From a virus: DNA of 23,185 bases. The notes under the pieces were generated by a model, which saw nothing but the letters and a program-made list of their open reading frames with translations, was not told the origin of the DNA and did no database searches. The stretch spans positions 1 to 23,185 of IMG/VR virus record IMGVR_UViG_3300047546_000447. One strand, given 5' to 3'. The number at the start of each line of letters is the position of its first letter. The first letter of the stretch is position 1. The position numbers were made by a program, and so were the translations under genes. Positions 17,419 through 23,185 of this stretch are shown in pieces.

Positions 17419-19227
17419 ATGGCTGCGTCACCAAATTTAATTCAGATTAAACGTTCGCAAACAGCCGGCGCACCAGGGTCATTAGCAAACGGTGAATTAG
17501 CATTTACCGCAGCCGGTAATGTAGTTTTCATAGGTAATTTCGGTCAAGTACTTCCAATTGCTGGTGAAAGAAACCCAGGTGTACTAACTGCAAATCAAGC
17601 ACTAGTTGCTAACAGTACAAGTTGGATTGATAAAATTAAAGTTGCAAATGCAACTATTACAAGCATTACAGCAAACGGAACAACAGGTTCAGCTGGTGCT
17701 GTTCTTGCTATTAACGGTGCAGGTGAGACATATTGGTCTACTACTGCTGCAGTTAACGACTCTTATGTACAGAATACAGACTCAAGAGTGCTTTCTGGTA
17801 ATCTGCATTTAACAGGTGCAAATACCACTATAGATAATCTCTATGTTACTACAATTAACCGTTCACCAAAACTTACTCTTTCTGGTGATGCAACTGGTAA
17901 CGTAACATTTAATAACTTAGGTGACGCGACACTTAACGTTACTATTACAAATGCTAACGGTGTAACACTTGGTGTTGATACTGAAGGCGATTATGTTGCA
18001 ACTATTACAGCTGGTAATGGTATTGATACGCTAACTGGTACAGGCGAAGGTTCAACTCCTACTATAACTGTTAAGGCATATGACGGTATTACAGTAGGTG
18101 CAAGCGGTGTATCTGCTAATGTAGATAATAGTACATTAGAACTTTCTGGTGGTGCAATACGTGTTAAGGATAACGGTATTGCTCTCGGTACAAAAACAAC
18201 TGGTGATTATGTAGCAAGCATCACATCCGGCAACGGTATTATGATGTCTACATCTTCTGGTGAAGGTTCTACACCTACAGTAGCTATTAAATTAGGTACT
18301 GGATCAGGACTTGTTTCTAACACTTCTGGTCTTTTTGTTGATGCAACAGCTGGTCAGACATTTGAATCTATTACAGTAAATGGTACATCTACTTTAAACG
18401 GTAACGTAGTACTTGGTAGTTCATCACAAGACAATACAACTTTAAACGGCACTTTGATAGGCTCATTACTTCCTACTACAACTAACACTTATGATGTTGG
18501 TGGTATAGGTGCAGTTTATAGTACTGGTTATTTTACTCAATTAAGATTAGGTTCATCAAGCGGTGCTTATGTTACTGCAACAGGTAATACTGTAGAAGTA
18601 CATAACTTAACTGTTAACAGTGACTTTATTGCTAATACCGGTACTGTTTACCACGACTTTTATATTGGTGGTGACTTACACATTACTGGTAATGCGGTCT
18701 ACTCAAACGTTGAATCTTATATTGTTAACGACCCGTTAATTCAACTTGCTGGTAACAATATCAATACAGATCTTCTTGATATTGGTTTCTTTGGTAATTA
18801 TAATAATAACGGTGGTGGTCATGAACATACCGGTCTATTCCGCGATGCATCAGATGGTGTATATAAGTTATTTGATGGATTAACAGTAACACCTACAACA
18901 TTCGTTGATACTGGTGATGGTTCATATCATCAAGCTACTCTTAAAGCATACCTTGATTCAGGCGCATTAACATCCAATGCAACTAACTTAAATATCACTG
19001 CAACTAATACTCTTGCAGTTGCACTAGCAGCTAATACATTGACTCTATCAACTGCACTCGCTGCAACTGAAGGTGGTACTGGTTATAAAACTTACACCAC
19101 TGGTGATATTCTGGTTGCAAGTTCTTCTTCTGCACTTTCTAAACTTGCTTTAGGTGCAGAGGGTTATGTTCTTCAATCAAATGGTTCCGCTCTAGTTTAT
19201 GGCTCATTAGACGGTGGCTCGTTCTAA
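17419..19227 (+). CDS. Tail fibre protein
   Basis: 602 residues. The N-terminus NLIQIKRSQTAGAPGSLANG, then ELAF (residues 5-28), is a fibre-attachment-like motif shared with the 1090-residue fibre (NLIQIKRT, PGELALN). It is followed by TANGTTGSAGAVLAINGAG, YWST. Two internal repeats share GDYVATITAGNGI / GDYVASITSGNGI and GEGSTPT. Around residues 405-490 a conserved fibre module is seen (DFYIGGDLHITGN, VNDPLIQLAGNN, LLDIGFFGNY, HTGLFRDASDGVYKLF). The C-terminal region (GGTGYKTYTTGDILVAS, ALSKLALGAEGYVLQSNG, YGSLDGGSF) is typical of phage fibre ends. There is no chaperone or catalytic domain. It is probably a beta-structured trimeric fibre. Confidence 0.82.
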   Translation: MAASPNLIQIKRSQTAGAPGSLANGELAFTAAGNVVFIGNFGQVLPIAGERNPGVLTANQALVANSTSWIDKIKVANATITSITANGTTGSAGAVLAINGAGETYWSTTAAVNDSYVQNTDSRVLSGNLHLTGANTTIDNLYVTTINRSPKLTLSGDATGNVTFNNLGDATLNVTITNANGVTLGVDTEGDYVATITAGNGIDTLTGTGEGSTPTITVKAYDGITVGASGVSANVDNSTLELSGGAIRVKDNGIALGTKTTGDYVASITSGNGIMMSTSSGEGSTPTVAIKLGTGSGLVSNTSGLFVDATAGQTFESITVNGTSTLNGNVVLGSSSQDNTTLNGTLIGSLLPTTTNTYDVGGIGAVYSTGYFTQLRLGSSSGAYVTATGNTVEVHNLTVNSDFIANTGTVYHDFYIGGDLHITGNAVYSNVESYIVNDPLIQLAGNNINTDLLDIGFFGNYNNNGGGHEHTGLFRDASDGVYKLFDGLTVTPTTFVDTGDGSYHQATLKAYLDSGALTSNATNLNITATNTLAVALAANTLTLSTALAATEGGTGYKTYTTGDILVASSSSALSKLALGAEGYVLQSNGSALVYGSLDGGSF

Positions 19228-19246
19228 AAAATAAAAAAGTTATATT

Positions 19247-19453
19247 ATGGGACCTGAATTTTTTAATATTTACGTGGATAAATTACTAAACGGTGTATCT
19301 GAGCTGACAAAAAACAACCTCATGTTGTCAGCTCAGATCACTTTTTATGAGAAGCAAATAGCTTCGCTAAATAGTAAAGTTGAAGAGTTGCAAAAAGCCT
19401 TAGATAAGGTTAACTCTAAGACTAAAAAAACTGTTGATGTCACTGATTTCTAA
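19247..19453 (+). CDS. Small coiled-coil protein between fibre genes
   Basis: 68 residues, starting 19 bases after the preceding fibre's stop, with only a weak ribosome site (AAAAAAG). Residues 3-60 form one predicted helix with heptad-like hydrophobic spacing (FFNIYVDKLLNGVSELTKNN, then LMLSAQITFYEKQIASLNSK, then VEELQKALDKV), ending in a short polar tail TVDVTDF. Proteins with a VDKLL...LTK.N..L.AQL pattern occur in marine T4-like phages, as I recall, without a known job. A chaperone or oligomerisation role for the fibres around it is a guess. Its coding sequence contains a perfect 14-bp inverted repeat. Confidence 0.65.
   Translation: MGPEFFNIYVDKLLNGVSELTKNNLMLSAQITFYEKQIASLNSKVEELQKALDKVNSKTKKTVDVTDF
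19297..19338 (+). repeat. Perfect 14-bp inverted repeat (hairpin) within a coding sequence
   Basis: The arm ATCTGAGCTGACAA at 19297-19310 is the exact reverse complement of TTGTCAGCTCAGAT at 19325-19338, with a 14-base loop. Four bases after the right arm comes TTTTT (19343-19347). The layout resembles a weak intrinsic terminator or an RNA regulatory stem, although it sits in the middle of the small coiled-coil gene. Confidence 0.7.
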
Positions 19454-19457
19454 TACG

Positions 19458-19469
19458 CAGTATATACTG
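19458..19469. promoter_or_regulatory. 12-bp perfect palindrome upstream of the second collagen-like fibre gene
   Basis: CAGTATATACTG reads the same on both strands and lies 15 bases before the start codon, in the 31-bp gap. It may be an operator or a degenerate promoter element, or chance in AT-rich DNA. No exact late box is present in this gap. Confidence 0.3.
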
Positions 19470-19473
19470 TTGT

Positions 19474-19480
19474 GAGAGGG
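19474..19480 (+). promoter_or_regulatory. Ribosome binding site of the second collagen-like fibre gene
   Basis: GAGAGGG lies four bases before the ATG at 19485 and supports that start. Confidence 0.6.
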
Positions 19481-19484
19481 CCAT

Positions 19485-22400
19485 ATGGCAAATAATCTTA
19501 TCCAGATTAAGCGTACAGCTGTATCTGGGCGTGCAGCAAATACAACAACTCTCCCAAATCCTGGCGAATTAGCCCTTAATATGACCGACGGAATCTTGTA
19601 TTCCGGTAACGGTTCTGTTGTGTTTGAAATCGGTGCAAACACTACTAATTCAAGAGTTTCTGGTAATCTTACTGTCAAATCTATTATTGCAAATAATTCA
19701 GTAGGTACTGCTGGACAAGTTTTATCTTCTAATGGTACTGCTGTATATTGGTCTACTACAGTTGGATATACAGGCTCGGTTGGTTATACAGGTTCAATAG
19801 GTGGTACTGGGTTTACAGGTTCTATTGGCTATGCTGGTTCTAAAGGTGATACTGGATTTGTAGGATCACAAGGCAGTACAGGCTTTACCGGATCTAAAGG
19901 AGATCTTGGTTATACAGGTAGTATTGGTCCTAGTGCAGGTTCTAATAATCAAATACTCTATAAAAATTCATCTAACACGCTTACCGGTAGCGACGGTTTA
20001 AGATATGATGGTGTAAGTATTAAGGTTAATGGTAATCTTGAATCAGTTTACAGTAATGGTGATGAAGGTGGTGAGATTTATCTCGAAAAACCTGTTACTA
20101 ATTCGACACTTGCAGCTGGTGTCACTATCGATGTCTATCAAAATAAATTAAGAATATTTGAAAATGCTGGTACTAATCGTGGTGCGTATATTGATCTTAC
20201 TGCTGCATCTACCGGTGTAGGATCTAATCTTCTTGCTGCAAGTACAGCAGGTTATACTGGTTCTAAAGGTGATCTAGGCTATACAGGATCAATAGGATTT
20301 ACAGGCTCATTTGGATATACTGGATCAAAAGGTGATGTAGGTTATACCGGATCTAAAGGTGATATAGGCTATACTGGATCTTCTGGTTACACTGGCTCTA
20401 AAGGTGATTTAGGTTATACAGGCTCACAGGGACCAGCTGGTACGTTTGGTGGAGCTGCCTTTAACTACAATTATAGCACTAACACTACACATACTTCCAC
20501 ACCTGACGGTTATTTAAACTTTAGTAATACAAATTTAAGTCAAGCTAATGCACTCTATATTGATTATATTGATGCATTAGGAGCTAATGCTTTTTCTTTC
20601 TTACAAACTATAGATGATTCTACATCAGCTATTAAAGGTCATTTCTCTATTAAAGAAGCAGCAAACAGCCTCAACTATGCAATGTTTGCTATTACCGGTT
20701 TACATATTCAAGAAACCGATCATTTTAATGTACCAATATCTTATTTAAACGGTGTTACATCGTTTACTAATGGTACTAATACTGTTATAACATTTGCTAG
20801 AACTGGGGATATCGGTGATACAGGTTATACTGGATCTATTGGTAGTGCAGGTTATGTTGGATCTTTTGGATATACCGGCTCTAAAGGTGATTTAGGTTAT
20901 ACTGGATCTATTGGTAGCACTGGTTATGTTGGTTCACAAGGTATACAAGGTACTACCGGGTACACAGGTTCGCAAGGTACAACAGGTTTTACAGGTTCAA
21001 AAGGTGATATTGGTTACACTGGTTCAATAGGATATTCTGGATCTCTAGGTTATACAGGTTCTGTTGGTATAGGTTATGATGGATCACAGGGTAGTTTAGG
21101 TTATACAGGGTCTGTTGGTTTTACTGGTTCTACTGGCGTATCAGCTAACGTAAATATTAATTCCTATACGTTTACTGGTAATGGTAGTAACACGGTTTAT
21201 ACTTTAGCCAATCAAGTTACCCAGAATACAGTATTAATAAGCATTAACGGTATAGTACAAGCTCCTGTAACTTCATATACCATTACCGATGCAAATACTA
21301 ATATTAACTTTGTCGATGCACCAGGCGCTAACTCTTTTATTGAGGTAAAAGTAGTTTCAGGTGGTATTGGTTATACTGGTTCACAAGGACCTGCAGGCGG
21401 GTATACCGGTTCACAAGGTACTACTGGTTATGCTGGTTCACTTGGTTATACTGGTTCAATCGGATTTACCGGTTCTACAGGTGCTGGTTATGTAGGATCA
21501 CAAGGTAATTTAGGTTATGCAGGATCAAAAGGTGATTTAGGATACACAGGTAGTGTAGGATCAACCGGATTTACCGGCTCTACTGGTTATGCAGGTTCAT
21601 TTGGTTATACTGGATCAAAAGGAGATGCTGGTTATACAGGTTCTCTAGGATTTACCGGTTCAGTAGGTTTTGTTGGTTCTAAAGGTGATCTCGGCTATAC
21701 TGGTTCACAAGGTCCTCAAGGTACATTCGGTGGTGCAGCATTTGATTATACATTTAATGCTAACACTGACAACTCTGATCCTGGTAATGGTGGATTAAAA
21801 TTTAGTAATACAAATGCATCACAAGCTAACACTTTATACATTAGTGAGAATGCAGATAACTTCCAATCAGTATATAACTTTTTACAGACAATTGATGATT
21901 CAACTTCATCAATTAAAGGTCACTTTACAGTAACAGAAAAAGCAAATACTGATCATTTTGCTTTATTTGCTATTACTGGTTATCATACACACTATACTAA
22001 TTATTTCGGTGTACCTACTTCGTTTATATCTGGATCAAATACATTTAGTAATGCTCTTGATATTATCATTACATTTGCAAGAACGGGTGATATCGGTGAC
22101 ACAGGTTACACTGGTTCACAAGGTAGTCTGGGCTACACTGGTTCTATTGGTTATTCAGGGTCTGCTGGGTATACAGGTTCTATAGGTTCTGTTGGCTATA
22201 CTGGCTCTACTGGTTCACAAGGAACTACAGGCTATACTGGATCAAAAGGTGATATCGGGTATACTGGATCAAAAGGTGATATCGGCTATACAGGTTCTGT
22301 AGGTTTTACTGGCTCAGTTGGTTCACAAGGTGCTACTGGTTATACCGGCTCTTTAGGTTATACAGGATCACAAGGTGTTGGTTACACAGGTTCTGTAGGT

Positions 22401-22757
22401 AGTATAGGTTATACTGGTTCAGCTGCAACCGGTAATACAACTATTACAAGTAACTCAGAACTATTTACTGCTGACGGCACCACTAATACATTTACTCTAA
22501 GCACGTCTACTTACAGTAACTCAACTGTTCTCGTAACACTTAACGGTCTTCTTCTCACACCTTCAGATCATTATGGTATAACAGGTTCAACACTTTCGTT
22601 TGTTGTTACACCAGCTAATAATGACTACATAGAAGTAAGACAACTTACCGGTTATGGTGCAGTAGGCTACACAGGTTCAGCTGGTGCTGGGGGCGGTGGT
22701 GGAGGTAGTAATACTTCAGTAATTTATACATACAATTTACTTTTCGGAAGAGGATAA
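19485..22757 (+). CDS. Second collagen-like tail fibre protein with A, B and C modules
   Basis: 1090 residues. Order: N-terminal attachment-like motif (NNLIQIKRT, PGELALN; 3-34) and SVGTAGQVLSSNG, VYWST; Gly-X-Y (94-148); a C module (about 150-255; GGEIYLEKPV, KLRIFENAGTNRGAYIDLTA); Gly-X-Y (256-321); B4 (322-440); Gly-X-Y (441-550); A4 (551-625; TGNGSNTVYTL, SINGIVQAP); Gly-X-Y (627-748); B5 (749-867); Gly-X-Y (868-980); A5 (985-1055; TLNGLLLTP, EVRQL); and a glycine-rich end (GAGGGGGGSNT, then IYTYNLLFGRG). The N-terminus matches the 602-residue fibre while the body matches the 1328-residue fibre, so it is a mosaic. It probably forms a trimeric, jointed adhesin. The exact ligand and place on the virion cannot be read from the sequence. 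Confidence 0.87.
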   Translation: MANNLIQIKRTAVSGRAANTTTLPNPGELALNMTDGILYSGNGSVVFEIGANTTNSRVSGNLTVKSIIANNSVGTAGQVLSSNGTAVYWSTTVGYTGSVGYTGSIGGTGFTGSIGYAGSKGDTGFVGSQGSTGFTGSKGDLGYTGSIGPSAGSNNQILYKNSSNTLTGSDGLRYDGVSIKVNGNLESVYSNGDEGGEIYLEKPVTNSTLAAGVTIDVYQNKLRIFENAGTNRGAYIDLTAASTGVGSNLLAASTAGYTGSKGDLGYTGSIGFTGSFGYTGSKGDVGYTGSKGDIGYTGSSGYTGSKGDLGYTGSQGPAGTFGGAAFNYNYSTNTTHTSTPDGYLNFSNTNLSQANALYIDYIDALGANAFSFLQTIDDSTSAIKGHFSIKEAANSLNYAMFAITGLHIQETDHFNVPISYLNGVTSFTNGTNTVITFARTGDIGDTGYTGSIGSAGYVGSFGYTGSKGDLGYTGSIGSTGYVGSQGIQGTTGYTGSQGTTGFTGSKGDIGYTGSIGYSGSLGYTGSVGIGYDGSQGSLGYTGSVGFTGSTGVSANVNINSYTFTGNGSNTVYTLANQVTQNTVLISINGIVQAPVTSYTITDANTNINFVDAPGANSFIEVKVVSGGIGYTGSQGPAGGYTGSQGTTGYAGSLGYTGSIGFTGSTGAGYVGSQGNLGYAGSKGDLGYTGSVGSTGFTGSTGYAGSFGYTGSKGDAGYTGSLGFTGSVGFVGSKGDLGYTGSQGPQGTFGGAAFDYTFNANTDNSDPGNGGLKFSNTNASQANTLYISENADNFQSVYNFLQTIDDSTSSIKGHFTVTEKANTDHFALFAITGYHTHYTNYFGVPTSFISGSNTFSNALDIIITFARTGDIGDTGYTGSQGSLGYTGSIGYSGSAGYTGSIGSVGYTGSTGSQGTTGYTGSKGDIGYTGSKGDIGYTGSVGFTGSVGSQGATGYTGSLGYTGSQGVGYTGSVGSIGYTGSAATGNTTITSNSELFTADGTTNTFTLSTSTYSNSTVLVTLNGLLLTPSDHYGITGSTLSFVVTPANNDYIEVRQLTGYGAVGYTGSAGAGGGGGGSNTSVIYTYNLLFGRG
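20448..20804 (+). repeat. B module copy 4
   Basis: Residues 322-440 of the second collagen-like fibre. It begins GGAAFNYNYSTNT, contains ALYIDYIDALG and FLQTIDDSTSAIKGHFSI, and ends TFARTGD. It is closest to copy 3. Confidence 0.85.
20805..21140 (+). repeat. Collagen-like Gly-X-Y tract between B4 and A4
   Basis: Residues about 441-552 of the second collagen-like fibre, with GYTGSx, GDIG, GDLG and GTTG units. The right boundary is approximate. Confidence 0.75.
21368..21728 (+). repeat. Collagen-like Gly-X-Y tract between A4 and B5
   Basis: Residues about 628-748, with GYTGSx units and short GSTGAG and GPAGG irregularities; it ends GPQGTF just before the GGAAF start of B5. Confidence 0.75.
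21729..22085 (+). repeat. B module copy 5
   Basis: Residues 749-867 of the second collagen-like fibre. It begins GGAAFDYTFNANT, contains DPGNGGLKFSNT and FLQTIDDSTSSIKGHFTV, and ends TFARTGD. It is closest to copy 1. Confidence 0.85.
22086..22425 (+). repeat. Collagen-like Gly-X-Y tract between B5 and A5
   Basis: Residues about 868-980, mostly GYTGSx with two consecutive GSKGDIGYT units that are almost identical at the DNA level (around 22240-22290). Confidence 0.75.
22746..22753 (+). promoter_or_regulatory. Ribosome binding site of the 119-residue structural protein
   Basis: GGAAGAGG lies five bases before the ATG at 22759, within the last codons of the preceding fibre gene, supporting this start and independent initiation. 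Confidence 0.6.
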
Positions 22758-22758
22758 G

Positions 22759-23118
22759 ATGGCAAATCCTAATTTATTAACTATAACAACAGTGACAGGA
22801 AAGACTGCAGTAGCAAACGTTAGCAATTTATCTTCTTCAAACGTTGTTACTAATGGATCAGGTAGCGGTACTATAGTTAAGATTAATAGTCTCGTTATTA
22901 CAAATACTGATACTGCAAACAATATCGGTATTACTGCAGGTGTATTGAGATCATCTATTAGATATAATGTTGCGTCTGGTATTTCAATTCCTGCTAACTC
23001 ATCACTTATAGCAATTTCTAAAGATGCAAATATTTACTTAGAAGAAGGTGATGCATTAAATGTTATTGCATCTGCAAATAACTTACAAGCTGTTTGTTCA
23101 TATGAAATAATTGGTTAA
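22759..23118 (+). CDS. Small conserved structural protein of marine T4-like phages
   Basis: 119 residues, beginning one base after the previous stop. The sequence (ANPNLLTITTVTGKTAVANV, then NGSGSGTIVKINSLVITNTD, then GVLRSSIRYNVASGISIPAN, then ISKDANIYLEEGDALNV and a LQAVCSYEIIG end) is a compact beta-rich protein that I recognise as recurring next to fibre genes in cyanophages and pelagiphages, where it is annotated only as a structural or hypothetical protein. The pattern (short beta strands, an IPAN.SL..IS turn, LEEGD) suggests a jelly-roll or Ig-like decoration domain. There is no catalytic motif. Membership in the late structural operon is clear from its packing. Confidence 0.72.
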   Translation: MANPNLLTITTVTGKTAVANVSNLSSSNVVTNGSGSGTIVKINSLVITNTDTANNIGITAGVLRSSIRYNVASGISIPANSSLIAISKDANIYLEEGDALNVIASANNLQAVCSYEIIG

Positions 23119-23121
23119 GAT

Positions 23122-23185
23122 ATGGCAGTTTACTATCCAGGTAATATTTTAAGTACTACAGAAAAGACCACAACCACAGCCTCTG
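23122..23185 (+). CDS. Start of a further late gene (3' partial)
   Basis: An ATG three bases after the preceding TAA opens a frame MAVYYPGNILSTTEKTTTTA that runs off the window edge. TAAGAT just before it gives at most a weak ribosome site. Start, packing and composition match the neighbouring virion genes, so it is probably another fibre or structural protein; too little is present to identify it. Confidence 0.55.
   Translation, partial: MAVYYPGNILSTTEKTTTTAS

Noticed and set aside
8219-22757. Diversity-generating retroelement linked to the fibre genes
   Set aside because: No reverse transcriptase and no template/variable repeat pair with adenine-biased differences was seen in the window.

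Overview
The window looks like part of the late structural (baseplate and tail-fibre) region of a T4-like marine myovirus. Supporting points are a recognisable T4 gp8-type baseplate wedge protein, a DUF4815-type phage structural protein, small coiled-coil and immunoglobulin-like virion proteins of the sort seen in cyanophages and pelagiphages, a run of fibre genes rich in collagen-like Gly-X-Y repeats, and T4-type late promoters (TATAAATA). The DNA is strongly AT-rich by eye and genes are packed end to end with few or no spacer bases. The host cannot be read from the sequence; SAR11 or a picocyanobacterium would fit, but that is inference.

Layout. Positions 1-8218 (+) form the baseplate block: the 3' end of a wedge-type protein, gp8, a DUF4815-type protein split into two abutting reading frames, and a small coiled-coil protein. 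Positions 8219-10220 (+) hold a fibre with a C-terminal peptidase_S74 self-cleaving chaperone domain, an Ig-like small structural protein, and a small unknown protein. Positions 10214-12952 (-) hold one long three-domain glycosyltransferase, the only gene on the opposite strand; its end overlaps the preceding + gene tail to tail by 7 bp. Positions 13008-22757 (+) are the fibre cluster: a 1328-residue collagen-like fibre, a short fibre-like protein, a 602-residue fibre, a small coiled-coil protein and a 1090-residue collagen-like fibre. Positions 22759-23185 hold a small conserved structural protein and the start of another gene cut by the window edge.

How the parts fit. The left block would build the baseplate wedge and its periphery; the centre and right encode a set of adhesins or decorations. 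The two collagen-like proteins are mosaics of Gly-X-Y tracts separated by two domain types (A, about 70 residues, five copies; B, about 120 residues, five copies). The B copies pair across the two genes (B1 with B5, B3 with B4), pointing to shuffling between fibre genes. The glycosyltransferase and the first collagen-like gene diverge from a 55-bp gap with a T4-late-like box on each strand. This makes the Ser/Thr/Tyr-rich fibre repeats plausible, unproven substrates of the enzyme. No tRNA, rRNA, CRISPR array, insertion sequence or integrase gene was seen, and no gene-free stretch longer than about 60 bp exists.
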